Assembly (NCBI GenBank): GCA_949316495.1
Contig: OX439009.1
Span: forward strand, 15,794,201-15,858,200
Direction: 5' to 3'
Length of the DNA: 64,000 bases
Source: Amphiduros pacificus
Taxonomy: Eukaryota; Annelida; Polychaeta; Phyllodocida; Hesionidae
The position numbers were made by a program, and so were the translations under genes. Numbering within the stretch: the stretch's first letter is position 1; each line of letters opens with the position of its first letter. A model generated the notes under the pieces. It saw only the letters and a list, made by a program, of their open reading frames with translations, was not told the origin of the DNA and made no database searches. Below are positions 12,391 to 25,239 of the stretch, piece by piece.

Positions 12391-15300
12391 AGTCCGCCAC
12401 ACTGGCCACTCCCATGCTGAACTCTCGGTACTCCTCTGGGATCTTCAAGTAGCACACAATGAAAACAGTTTTATCCCCAATTTCAAGTCAAGTCAGATAT
12501 TTTTAATGTTTTTACGATATAAAAGATTTATAAAATACCTTCTTCCAAATATAATTACAATACATATGTATATTTCAAACTCAAAACATGCAAGTTTTGA
12601 TTGCAGGAAAAGAAATAAGTTGATCCATATGTAATGGCAAGAAATGCAAACTACACAAAGAATTTTCATCTTGAATATTATCCCAAAAAGATATCACGGT
12701 TTTATCAGAAGGGCGGTTAAAGTTAAAACTAAATTACCTCTTGTGAGATTTTGTAGAATGTGTTGACGTAGGCACATCCTCCAAGCAGACCCTCAAATAG
12801 AATGATAACAAACACAATCCAGATGCTAGGAATGAAACCAAAGAAGATCTGACACAAGAGTAGCGCAACATTACCAAACTGAAATGCAAATGAATAACAA
12901 TGGTTTCATTAGTCAATATAAAACATCTGCAATACAGATACAGAATTCTGTAGCTTGTTTGGTAAGTTTGGTAATGTACTTTATTTAACATACTTATCAC
13001 ATTTACAAGATTTTCTGAGACTGAGTCCCATGACCTTAAATTATAGGTTAAGGTCACCAACAGGGCACCATTTTAAAACATTGATACGATGCATGTATGG
13101 TTTAAGTTTGGTGATGCACTCTTAATTATTTTTTGTCAATTTTTTTGTCACACTCAAGAGATTTTCAGGGATTGGGTCCCATGACTATTGAAATGTAGGT
13201 TTAGGTCACCAACAAGCAAAGCATTTTTTTATGATGCATCTATCGTTTAAGTTTCAATAATTCAACAATATTTGTTCTCAAATTATTGTGTTCGCAAAAA
13301 GAGACAGATGCCCAGATGGCAAAGGGTCCAACAATACCTCGTCAGCAAAATTTACCACTGGTAAAAAACATTTTTTTTAATGGAAAGAGCATGATGTCAT
13401 ATATATTTGGTCATATTAAAGTACTTTTTCTGTTACAAGGGCTGAGCCTGGCATCCACCCATCTAGTACCCAGCTATAAAAAAAACCAGTAACTTATTTT
13501 TTATTTATTTAAGGCACAACAGTTTAAAGGTTTATCAAATACAGTCTGTCACAAACCTGTAATATTGGTAAAATCCATAACTTGGCAACTTGGATTAAAT
13601 TTACAGAAGATCTTGATATGAATACTCCAACCTGATAAATAACCTGGTACCTGTATGAATGAAAAATTCCTGATATACCATGGTTGTTCAATGCTAATGG
13701 TTGATTCATTTCCTTAAATAAATGGTGTATTTAACCCACAAATGTATGATTACATTTTATTTTCTGTTTTTTTTGTCAACCCTACAGATTTTGTATATTT
13801 CAATTAAAATTCCAACACTAATTATCATTTTGTGCAATGCCATTTAAGTTACATGAAGAAAATTCAATCATTCCTGCTTGAGTGGGCCATGCTGCCACCT
13901 GGTGTCTTGCATGGGGAAACATTGCTGACATGCAACCTTGGCTCATAGTAATATTAAATGTTGTTTGACAAGTCATTTTATTTCAATAAGTTTATTACAC
14001 CCATCCCTGTCTTTCTATCCTTTAAACTTTTTATCCTTTAAACTCAAGCAGAGAGATTTCAAACTTACCATCGATACTGTTGTTCTTTTGGAAGCCAGAT
14101 CTTTTGAAAATATATCAACTCAAACTGAAAGGATAATTAATATATTAAAGAAATGCATTAACTTTTGGAACACGCATGGGTGCTGGTCCTCCGTCTACAG
14201 ACGGATTTCCGTCAAAATTTAAAATCTGTGAACGGAAAATCCGTCAAATCGATTCCTCCGTCAAAAAAATAATTCTCACCAGCACCCATGAACACGGTAT
14301 TTTACTGTGTGATGCACACCAAGTGTTGTTTCTGTGTGTTGTGATTCCTTGCTACATACCATCAATCTGTTATTTTGTTAGTTTTTGTCATCAACTGCAG
14401 TGCTCAGCATGTTGTTTACAAGATTTTGATAACTAATTGACCAATCAAAATGCATCTTACTCAAAATGAGGATAGTTGATGATAGATGTTTGTTTTTGCT
14501 TTGCATGCCCAGGTTTCTTATAAAATGGCATTATTTAAAAAGTAGGCAAGGGGCAAGTTCTGAGGTACAAAATGTGTTTGATTCTTGTGTTACTACCACT
14601 AGAACTGTATAATAGATCATTTATAGATTTATGTTATAAGTATACACAGAATAAGAGCTTACCAGAGCTTGGTTGATGAAATACTCAGCAAAATATACCA
14701 GAGATAAGGGCACCATATATTTTATCAAAGGCTGCAAAAATAGTAAACACATATGAAATATTCCCTAATCATGATAAAACGTGATTATGGTAGCTGAAAG
14801 TTTGATTTTAGCTATTTTATTCTGCCATTCATGTTAAAGGTGACACAAGATATCACAGTGAATATTTTGGAAATATCTTCTGTCAAGTTTGCAAAAATAG
14901 ACTCTGTAAAACACAAATTGCTTAAATTCTTTTTGAGTAACTAAAAAAAGTTTGTTGACTTATATTTCAGAAATATTCATATGCTAAATTACCTAATATT
15001 TATTTCAGCCAACATGCATTATATTAAATCTCACCTGTATCAGAATGAATTTATGTGCAAGACTTGTCCCTACTTTTTGAGGAGTGGTGTCTGGTGGATG
15101 ATCTAAAAAAATCATTTAACATAGTTTATATTCTTAAACCAGGTTTGATAACATTTGTCACAAAAATAACAAAATCAAAGTTTTATTTTGTCTCATCAAC
15201 TATTTTTGGAATGGTCACTATCCACTGTTACATTGAATTTCTCTCCACAATTCAGATGTTTGTTTATTTCCATATTTTCCAATTTTAATATTAGAAGACA

Positions 15301-18300
15301 GACCGGGTTAGTGGATGATGTGGCTAAAGTGTTATATCATTTGTTATCTGCTTCCCATAATAAAGGTCTAATTGCTTAAAATAAACCAAAATTAGTTTTT
15401 TTTTTCATTTCTTCATGATATAAAATTACAAAAGAAAGTCTATTCCATTTTGAAATTCATTTTGAAAACTCAAAATGAAATTACAATATATAAGACTTTA
15501 GCCAAAAATACACTGGCCAAGGCAGTTAAGTGACTTTCAATGTTGGAACAACTCTTGCGCCTATTTTATAGACTTGTCATATGCATTCCAAGAACAATGT
15601 ACACACTTTATATGTAATATTGTTGATTTCTCATGGAGAAAACTTCCTTTCACCATTCATTATGATAGAGTCTGACTAATATATAGGAAAAGTTTGGCAT
15701 CATATAGTTTCCCAACATGCTAATTTCAGAGATATCACTTTGTCCAATTACTTACTTACATACTTACTTTACATATGTACTTTAGTTTTCTGATCCAGGA
15801 TAATAATACTAGTAATACACCATTGGCTAGCAACCACAGTAGGCCACCCTTGTGCAGCCATGCATTATGTTTAACTAGACCATCCATAGCTGATGATCCT
15901 GTTGCCGGTAAATTTAAATAGTTTTTCTCATTTGTTTAATGATTTGTCTCTATTATCTATTCTGAGAAACATCATCTATGCGATGTTGAAATGTAGACAC
16001 ATGATGATAGTTACTTCCAACCATCATCACTTCTTGTACTCATCTATTAGCTGCTCTCTGATTGGTTAAAATAATTGCCATTGTCTCCCACCATTGTCAC
16101 GGCTGCCATAATTAGTTCATATACCAAATGTGTGTGCAGCGCTCATAGTAAAATTATTAATATAATATCTATGGAACCATGCTTAAATGCAGCCAAAAGA
16201 TAAAATGTTGCTTCCCTCACCCTGCCCTATGTCCCTTGATATTAGGTCAGTTAATCTAGGACTTCATGCCCTGGTACTGCTGACCACTAAAATATTGCGT
16301 CCCTCACCCTGCCCCATGTCCCTTGATATTAGGTCAGTTAATCTAGGACTTCATGCCCTGGTACTGCTGACCACTAAAATATTGCGTCCCTCACCCTGCC
16401 CCATGACCCTTGATATTAGGTCATTTAATCCAGACCCTAATGCCATGGTAGTGCTGACCACATCAAAAAAGCAAAAAAAATATCATAAGAATTAAGGTAA
16501 CTTGCCTTCCTCATGCTGTAGGATGGGGGAATATTCATCATTTATGTTTGAACAGTGAATACCAACATACACACTGTGTGGCTTCACCAACAAGAGGAAA
16601 TAACTACAAAATACAGTTTGTTTATTGTGTTAAATATTACCGGTATATCTCCAGACATCATCCACAATTATAGCTATCATTGAAACCTCATAACAATTTA
16701 GCACTTTTGTCAAGTTTTCACACCATAAACAAGATGATAAAAGTCAAGATACCAATTGAAAGTTGAAAAATTTTAATTGAAGTTGTGATTTTGATAAAGT
16801 GCAATTTGGTAAAGTGCAATGTTCAAAAGCATTAAATGAAACACTTTTTCTGTGGGCTACAAATATGACAGCCATTACCCTGAAAAATTTCTGAACAATT
16901 TCAATTTTTTAATAGAAAAACGCTAGGCCTTTTTTTAAAATAGTACATACTGAAGTCAATATTTTGATTTTCACATTTTTTAAAATTCAAATAATAATAT
17001 AAGCTTACCCAATTCTCAGGACCATTAATCATACTGACAATGACACAAAGTAGAATGAGTAATGTAACCCAAGAGTAAAACTACTCACTCGCACTCACCT
17101 GACTGCCATCACAGCTGGTACTATCAGTAGAATGAGTTGTGTTACCCTGGAACTCGCACTCACCTGACTGCCATCACAGCTGGCACTATCAGTAGAATGA
17201 GTTGTGTTACCCTGGAACTCGCACTCACCTGACTGCCATCACAGCTGGCACTATCACTAGAATGAGTTGTGTTACCCTGGGACTCGCACTCACCTGACTG
17301 CCATTACAGCTGGCACTATCAGTGGAATGAGTAGTGTTACCCTGGGACTCACACTCACCTGACTGCCATCACAGCTGGCACTATCAGTAGAATGAGTAGT
17401 GTTACCCTGGAACTCACACTCACCTGACTCCAATCACAGCTGGCACTATCAGTAGAATGAGTAGTGTTACCCTGGAACTCACACTCACCTGACTGCCATC
17501 ACAGCTGGCACTATCAGTAGAATGAGTAGTGTTACCCTGGGACTCGCACTCACCTGACTGCCATCACAGCTAGCACTATCAGTAGAATGAGTTGTGTTAC
17601 CCTGGAACTCGCACTCACCTGACTGCCATCACAGTTGGCACTATCAGTAGAATGAGTAGTGTTACCCTGGAACTCGCACTCACCTGACTGCCATCACAGT
17701 TGGCACTATCAGTAGAATGAGTAGTGTTACCCTGGAACTCACACTCACCTGACTGCCATCACAGCTGGCACTATCAGTAGAATGAGTAGTGTTACCCTGG
17801 AACTCGCACTCACCTGACTCCCATCACAGTTGGCACTATCAGTGGAATGAGTAGTGTTACCCTGGGACTCGCACTCACCTGACTGCCATCACGGCTAGCA
17901 CTATCAGTAGAATGAGTAGTGTTACCCTGGAACTCGTACTCACCTGACTGCCATCACGGCTAGCACTATCAGTAGAATGAGTAGTGTTACCCTGGAACTC
18001 GCACTCACCTGACTGCCATCACGGCTAGCACTATCAGTAGAATGAGTTGTGTTACCCTGGAACTCGCACTCACCTGACTGCCATCACAGCTGGCACTATC
18101 AATAGAATGAGTAGTGTTACCCTGGAACTCGCACTCACCTGACTCCCATCACAGTTGGCACTATCAGTGGAATGAGTAGTGTTACCCTGGGACTCGCACT
18201 CACCTGACTGCCATCACGGCTAGCACTATCAGTAGAATGAGTAGTGTTACCCTGGAACTCGTACTCACCTGACTGCCATCACGGCTGGCACTATCAGTAG

Positions 18301-21300
18301 AATGAGTAGTGTTACCCTGGAACTCATACTCACCTGACTGCCATTACAGCTGGTACTATCAGTAGAATGAGTAGTGTTACCCTGGGACTCACACCTAAGG
18401 CTGTTAGACCTGCATATGAGAGTGCTCCAAACACACCAGCAGCACCTGTCCCTGATGACCATGAGGAGACTACATTTCTGTACATTAATAAAAAAAGATC
18501 AATGTTTAATAGCACTAATATAATTCATGATGCTCTAAAATGGATGTATTTGTTTCTTTTTGTGCTTGCAAATGGACAGGGCATATTAACTTACTTGTTA
18601 AAATGAGAGGATAGACTGAGGAATGTGATCTCTCCAAAGCCGGCCCCGATGCTGGCACATACCACCCCTGCACCAATGATAACCAACAATCATAAATCAT
18701 GTTTTTCTTCTGAATAGAAAAATTGTTCTTCTATTCAAAAATAATGAGAACCCTGATGACAAGCTGTTAATATTCATAAATTATTTTTATTTAAATTTAC
18801 CAGGTGCCCCTTTTTATTTTTTTTTACTATTGGTTAAGTAACACTTAATATGCACTTATTCTAATGAAAAACAAAAACAATAAAGTTTCATTTGTCCCTT
18901 TCTTTCAAAGAGTCAAAGATCAATCCAAACCAATCAGCATTCCTGATTTTCACCATTTCTATTCATATCATGATGTGGCAACCATCTCTCTAAAGGATGA
19001 TTGTTTTGTTTTTCATATTATGAAAAAACCTGACACTCTATAACTTATTCAAACTGATTTACAAATAAATCACTCCAAAAATTATAGACCAATGCTTACC
19101 TAATAGACTGAGCCAGACATGCTTGGATGCTGACACAATGGGAAAGCTAGCCGCACCAAATATCAAAATGACCATAACACGCAAACTGAAATATAATGCA
19201 AACTTCTTAATGCCCTTGTGTATCCTACATGTTCACAAATTATGGCTGGAGTTAATATCATAGAAGCAATCTGACTGCTGTTTTGGATATTAGTCTCAGA
19301 AAAGATCTATATTTTGTTGACAGTTTCAATGGTAAAATAAATTTCTCCCTTTTCATGTATCTTCTTTGCTATATGTAAGCTTCTTACCATCAATTCAAGT
19401 CTTGAAATAAACATTATAAACAAATTAATAATAGTAAACAAGTATTTGATTTACCCTACCTGTATGGTATGAGGTGCATAAAGAAGGGAGCGGTTAGTTT
19501 TATGACCAATGTTGGAATGATGTCTGCTAACAAGATAGCCTGTAATAGTCGCAAAGACATACATTTTATATATTTTACAGTGCACTGACACATTTTAATA
19601 TCTTGGTACATAAACCATAATAATAAATAACCACAAGTGTTTTTTATAGCTTCTTTATCAGACAAGATATGCTCATAATGCAATAGCACATAATGTCTGA
19701 CAAAGCTATGTTTAAGTAATGATTTGATTTTTACCTTTATCTGGGTGTTCCATAATTTAAATTATCAAACTATTCGACTTCATCATTGGAAAGTTAATTG
19801 TATAATGTATGATGAATTTATTTTAAAGTAAATACATGTAATACTGTGTGAAAATGGCTTGTATATTCAAAATAGATGGATACAAAGTTCAATATCTAGT
19901 ACAAGCAAAAATTAATTGGAAAACTTAAGTTGCAAAAAGCTTTTCTCTTATATATTGAATGTTTTGTGTTGAGAAAACTTCTACAAATGAATCTGAATCA
20001 CAGAGCTTTACCTTGGGCCTACTATTTTTAAAATTATATTTAGCCAAGTTTAGTATAATGAAATATTATTTCTTGAAACACAATTCTGGTAGAAACTGTT
20101 GTTTGATAACTTACCCCTGTGCCTATTTCATTGCATTCTGGAACCAGTTTTCCACTGCGATTACCATCTCCAGTATCTGAGGTATCATTAAGACCATTCT
20201 GAAAGAAGAAGACACAAAGAAATAATGTAATTTTTTCTGTGAGTTAAAAACTGACCAATTATTAAAAAACAATTCTTTCTAGTAGAAACTTATAGTTTTA
20301 TCAAACAGCATTACTTTCAACTGTACCAGACAAACATTATTTAAAGGAGAAGGAAACCTTCACAAAATATTGCAAGTGAAGACATATCCTCAGTATGAAC
20401 ACATAAGATATGAAAAGACAAAAGTGGGCCATCTACCTGCCTCAATTCCAAATTGAAGGATCATGACAGAACCCAGTCAAACTGCACATGGCCCTGATTT
20501 GCCTCAATGTAGGCACATTGTTCTCAATGGTCAATTACTTAACATATTATGCTTGCAGGGATTCTGACAAATCAAAGCTGTTAGGGACAAGACAACTGGC
20601 GTGACACCTTCATCCCTCATGCTGATCTAGACTATTCCAGTCCAAATATATTAGGACTATCAAGGACCTCTCATTGAAAAGAGTTTGTACAGCGGGCAAA
20701 TAATGTCACTAATTATTGGAGAATTGCTCCGATTGGTTCACGTAAATATAAAACAGGGAAACCCCAAACAATGACCACATGTTTCCATGTGGCCGGATTT
20801 CCGGCAGAAGCATACAGGCACCTGCGAGGTGGTTTACTGTCCCTAAATGGGACAGTTATTAGTGTCTAATGCTGATCAGAGAAATTGTAGACTGGGCATG
20901 TGAGCAGTAAAAGGGAAATGTCTTGAGGCAAAACTCTTTAAAATATGTGAGGGTCTTAGGCTAATACCTTAATGGGCTGTAAAGGGCTAATTACAAGATT
21001 ACTTGTTTGGATTTTTAAATTTACATTTTGTTGCCTTTAAGTTGTATCAATACTTAATAACTTACAGTTGTATTAGTTTTCAGGATATCATTTGCAGCAC
21101 TCAACATCACCACATAGGCAAAGTTGTTGGTTAAACCCAATATCCTGTGAAAGAATATTTTGACATTAGACAGAGGCATTTTAAAATAATCAAATAATTT
21201 ATAAATCATACAATGTTTAGAAATTACTGATGTTCCTATTACCTCTAACCTCCAAGATATCTTTGATATAACAGATTAAATAAAGATCAACAAAAAATGA

Positions 21301-21852
21301 AAAAGATTCTGGCAGGTACTCATGCGAAATATGATGACCATTTGAACAAACATACCAAAAAGCTGCCAAATTTCTTCTGTACGTCCATTTTGACTGGTAC
21401 AAGACTGGAAAAGTATATTAAAATTTACTCTGGTAGAATAATTTTGTTGTTGTTTCATCCTTTCAAAAACAGTAGCTACCAATATTAATGAATTTTATTG
21501 GATTTTTTAAAAAATTCAATAAGACAATGAGAAATAAATGCTTTTTATGTCAGTAGTGAGTAGGCGATGTTGCATAAGATGATCTAAACAACGATCACAG
21601 TCCAAACCAATACCAACACTGGTTTCATTCTCTTTAGATCTCGTCAGTTGGATGGGGACTGACTGCATTATCCTAGGTCTTGCTTATATAGGAGTGCATG
21701 CTTTTTATGTCAGTTTAATAACTACAAATATTAATCTTAAATCCAAAAATATATTTGATAAAATCATTGTATGAAGTAAGTTTTCTAATGTAATATGAAT
21801 AAGCCATACTGTCAGCAGCCACATCATTGTCGTCTGGATCACTCTCAGCCAT
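12326..21852 (-). CDS. CLN3: CLN3 (battenin), lysosomal multi-spanning membrane protein
   Basis: Battenin is a polytopic lysosomal/endosomal membrane protein needed for glycerophosphodiester clearance; its loss causes juvenile Batten disease in humans. Exons identified (high to low coordinate): 21852-21810, 21404-21356, 21145-21066, 20198-20115, 19539-19460, 19195-19100, 18667-18595, 18477-18334, then (after a gap) 15102-15035, 14731-14663, 14124-14069, 13650-13557, 12878-12738 and 12442-12326. Diagnostic stretches are [95 protein letters not shown] and [18 protein letters not shown]. One or more exons for the variable cytosolic loop, between 15.1 and 17.1 kb, were not found. Exon 3 has an extra A in the run at 21120-21123 (+ strand), which breaks the frame between GLTNNF and AYVVMLSAA. 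Introns hold two minisatellites and a MITE. Confidence 0.93.
14168..14297. mobile_element. short MITE in a CLN3 intron
   Basis: About 130 bp bounded by inverted CATGGGTGCTGGT and ACCAGCACCCATG, with CACG-containing outer bases on both sides. The interior holds further inverted CCGTC/GACGG motifs. Non-coding; family unknown. Confidence 0.65.
16187..16455. repeat. 87-bp tandem repeat, 3 copies, CLN3 intron
   Basis: CCCTCACCCTGCCC and the following block recur at 16214, 16301 and 16388, exactly 87 bp apart. The third copy is the most diverged. The 102-codon plus-strand ORF across it results from the period being a multiple of three. I see no exon edge in the unit, but an unplaced CLN3 exon may lie in this general region. 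Confidence 0.85.
17040..18395 (-). repeat. 65-bp minisatellite made from a CLN3 exon end and its 5' splice site, 20 copies
   Basis: The splice-donor core (CTCACCTGAC on the + strand, GTCAG|GTGAG on the CLN3 strand) recurs 20 times at exact 65-bp steps, at 17096, 17161, 17226 and so on to 18331. The copy at 18331 is the real donor of the CLN3 exon 18477-18334. The other 19 extend into the intron. All 20 keep AG|GTGAG. A decayed copy lies at about 17040-17085. The blocks starting near 17811 and 18136 share marker variants 325 bp (5 units) apart, a higher-order duplication. Confidence 0.95.
20340..20985. other. possible repeat-derived stretch in a CLN3 intron
   Basis: The segment starts with TTTAAAGGAGAAGGAAACC, like the ends of other mobile repeats, and is less AT-rich than the surrounding intron. 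I found no matching inverted end and no ORF, so element status is uncertain. Confidence 0.25.
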
Positions 21853-21957
21853 TTTAAGGTTAGGATGAATTTCTAGTCATCAGAATATTTGTAAATCTGA
21901 AACAAAAAAGTCAGAAAGATTTGTATCCCATTTGCATTTGAAGATTATATTATGATT

Positions 21958-22626
21958 ATGTGAAGTGTTAAACTCATTAATGTGTGCAGAACCCCAACAT
22001 TTTTTTTTATCAACTCTAGAAATGCAAATCAACAAGTTGATTGATGGAGGATAGTCCTTATAATCAAGACATCTTGTGGAATTCACCTAATTGGTCGAAG
22101 AGATTAATAATTATTAATGAAAGCAAAATGTAGAAAGCAAGGTATTTAATAGTCTTATTGAAGAAGATTTCCTGAGTTTTGATCTGTTACAAAGTAACCG
22201 ATCTGACTTCTCTTGGGGGCCAAGTTCACCTTCGTCATGGCCAATTTCACTAGTGTTCCTCACATTCTTATTGTCTGAGTATCAACATTTGTGATCCACC
22301 AGGTGTTTCTTGTGTCATGTACAATGCATGTTGGGATAGGATCTATGCACGACAGTTGATTTGATGGCAACAAATCCATGTGTTGTGTCCTTCTTATCCA
22401 AATATCACCAGAATAACACATATTCAGAAAAAAGTGAAGTGTTAAACTCGACAATGTGTACAGAAACCCAACATTTTTTTTAGCAACTCTAGAAATGCAA
22501 ATCAACAATAATCCAGACATCTTGTGGAATTCACCTAATTGGTCGAAGAGATTAATAACTATTAATGAAAGCAAAATGTAGAAAACAAGGTATTTAATAG
22601 TCTTATTGAAGAATATTTCCTGAGTT
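21958..22626. repeat. two-copy direct duplication upstream of CLN3
   Basis: A segment of about 200 bp (TGAAGTGTTAAACTC, AACTCTAGAAATGCAAATCA, ACATCTTGTGGAATTCACCT, TATTTAATAGTCTTATTGAA) occurs at 21958-22180 and again at 22433-22626, same orientation, 474 bp apart. The second copy lacks an internal stretch of about 30 bp. No coding frame is kept. Confidence 0.85.
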
Positions 22627-23069
22627 TAAATTTGTCGAAATATGAATGGTCACAGTAGTATTTGGCATGTCATTTTTCAGGTTTGCTTTCTCTTAGTAGT
22701 TTGTGGTATAAATGCTGATTATGATTAAAAACTTGAAGAAATTGAGAGCTGAAATATTATTCTAATAAATTTATTAATCAAAATGTGTAATTTATTTTTT
22801 CATCAAGTAAGACTGTAGGAAACTATACTTCTCACACATAATTTACACCACCTAAACACATCACTGGGGAAAAGCCTCCTGCCTCTGTCAGTTTCATGAA
22901 TATTTACATGTTCTTATAATTTGATAAAAATAGTTACTGAAATATTCTGTTATATTTTGAAGGGAAGAGCATAAACCTTCCTCAAGATAACACAGAAAAT
23001 GTTACATTTTGTGTTGGAAACTACTCTTATACATGCATGTACATGTATATTTTTTTAACCAAGCTTGCA

Positions 23070-23206
23070 TGTCTACTTGTGCCCGACCAGTTTTCCGTCG
23101 CTACCAATTACCGCCGATTACATTGGCTAAGCCAGAGAGGACCCTTGTAGCCGCTGCTAGTCACAGTCTACTTCATCGGCGGAAACTGGTCGCTGACGAG
23201 TAGACA
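23070..23206. mobile_element. short fold-back MITE in the CLN3/small-protein intergenic region
   Basis: The ends TGTCTACTTGTGCCCGACCA and its imperfect inverse TGGTCGCTGACGAGTAGACA bound 137 bp. The inner arms continue with GTTTTCCG and CGGAAAC. Non-coding. It lies about 640 bp upstream of the small-protein ATG. Confidence 0.65.
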
Positions 23207-23842
23207 GTTCACCCATGCGTGACAGATTTTAACACACCAAGCAGTGAGAATTAAGGTGACCACCATGATTGATGAGTATTCACAAATGACCCACCCAATA
23301 CGGCAATAGATGTGCCAATCATGTGATTGCTCCTGACCCTGGCTGTGTCATAAATGGTGTGTGAACTGTTTGTGAGAATAATTACATGGTCCATTCTGCT
23401 ATTGTGCACCGTGACAGCATTTAATTTATGGTTGGTAAGTGAGGTGAACATGTTCCCTAAGATGTGTTTGAGATTTTTTATAAATCCGATACGTATTTAT
23501 CCATTTTTACTCACCATATGTCCTGATATTTATTTCTCTGGCTGTTGATGCTCTGAAGCAGGTGCCCTATCGTTGACAGGGATTTGACGGGTCTCCATTT
23601 AACTGCCTCCAGTCCATATTGAAATCTTGAAACAATAAATGGTGCAATCTTTTTGCATTATTTAAAATAGCAATTATCTTTATACAATTGTATTGTTCAT
23701 TGTCATAAATTATTTTATATCTGTCTTTTATAAAATATGAATTTAATATTTAGCGCAGAACTATCATTTTTGACATCTGGCCTTGACCTTTCCAGTGAAA
23801 AGTGCACAATTTTTCTTCTCAACTACTTTCTCCATTCGTGTT

Positions 23843-25125
23843 ATGAGTGAGACCGAAAAACAAGGTGCACAAGCTGCAACAACACTCAACGAAAGCGGAG
23901 ATAAAGATTTAACCTCCTTTGTGTGGGAATATATTTTAAGAATAGGTCAGACTTGGGTCAGTGGGCTAGATTTTCGTCTCAGGTTATTGGTTATTTTGAT
24001 CATCTGGTTGGTGGTAAACATTGTTCTGCTGCAGATCGTTTGGAGTAAATATGGAGATAGAGTAGCAGACATGTACAAAAAACAAGGTAAGACCCCGCAA
24101 ATGAAAGTCTGTAAGTTATTTAAATTTTTAAAAATTGACAGTATATTTTCTCAAAATGTATAGTAAATTGAGATCTTGACTTGACTGCTTTACTCATGCT
24201 TGTGACAATGAGTCATACCCCAAAACATAACACAATATGTTGGCTGTTTACTCGTTCAAACCAACAGGAGCATTTTATATCAGTTCGGTAATTAATCTGA
24301 TAACCTGACCTGGTCTTCAATATAAATGAATGATTAAAAGGACCATAATGAACATTGTGCAATGGTACAGTCAAATACAAATTAGCAATTAAAGTCTTGC
24401 TATATCCTTTGCCATAATAGCATCGATTGATAATAAACACAACAGTGCTACATAGAGACTATTTTTGCCAATGTTGTAAAGCTTTCTGCACCCTGAACAT
24501 TCAAAGAATTCTTTTTCATGGTATAATCATGTATAATGCTGGAAGCACTACAACCAGTATTTTTATAAAGCTGATAAATAGTGTAATCATAGAAGTTGCA
24601 TCAAGGCAACTCATGGAATCACACAACTAAAAACTTTGAGAGTAAAATTTTCCTACTTTTTTGCAAAAAGTAGATGCTCCTACTTTGCACAGTATGAATT
24701 CCAACTTTAACGCTATTCCTTCCTGGATCAAGACACAGAATATATTTTCTAATTTGTATCTTTTATAGATTGAAAATAAAATGTTGTGCATAAAAATCAA
24801 GTCAGAATATAAGACAAATAAATCATGTTTTAGAGTGAGATGTATTGAATTACCCCATGGTGTTTGTTGCATTTTCTGATCAAATTGTTACATCAGTGTG
24901 TGATCATCTGTCAATCAAGCTGTATAGTGTAATAATTGTTATAATACCCTCTGTGGCAAGAAATGTGAAAAATTGCCAAATTTCCTTAATTGATTACAAT
25001 AATATGCTGTCAAAGTGCAACATGCAAATATGCTGTTTTATATTTTAGAGTCACAGACCAATACATCAGAGGAAAAAAACTCATTTAAAACCACAGTGGA
25101 AGAGGAACATTTACACAGAGAGTAA
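23843..25125 (+). CDS. small single-pass membrane protein, unrecognised
   Basis: Two exons, 23843-24086 (donor AAG|GTAAGA) and 25049-25125 (acceptor TTTTAG), join in frame at a Glu codon to give 106 residues ending HLHRE and TAA. The N-terminal ~40 residues are polar and acidic. A hydrophobic segment (LLVILIIWLVVNIVLLQIVW) is preceded by Arg (FRLRL) and followed by SKYGDRVADMYKK. The tail is charged (TTVEEEHLHRE). This is the layout of a SMIM-like protein, but I cannot name a family, so no function is assigned. The first ATG after the upstream stop was taken as start. The gene diverges from CLN3, and its stop lies 114 bp before the UBXN6 ATG with an AATAAA between them. Confidence 0.7.
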
Positions 25126-25239
25126 ATGAACTGAAACCAGAGTCGTCGGCTACAATTTACAGCAAGAAATAAAAGGTGGTATTTTTTCTCAACACAGATA
25201 AAAACCTATTATTTGGCTTTGAAAAAGGAAAAAAGCAAA

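Larger units (their letters stand above)
21853..23842. promoter_or_regulatory. divergent intergenic region between CLN3 and the small membrane-protein gene
   Basis: Both genes must start transcription from within these 2 kb, because their start codons face away from each other. It contains a two-copy direct duplication (21958-22626) and a fold-back element (23070-23206). No TATA box or specific factor site is claimed. Confidence 0.5.

Noticed and set aside
17000-17040. Microexon TATGATTAATGG...TTGG between a good acceptor and GTAAGC donor
   Set aside because: Phase does not connect to exon 15102-15035 and the peptide has no CLN3 match; the acceptor lies in a decayed array unit.
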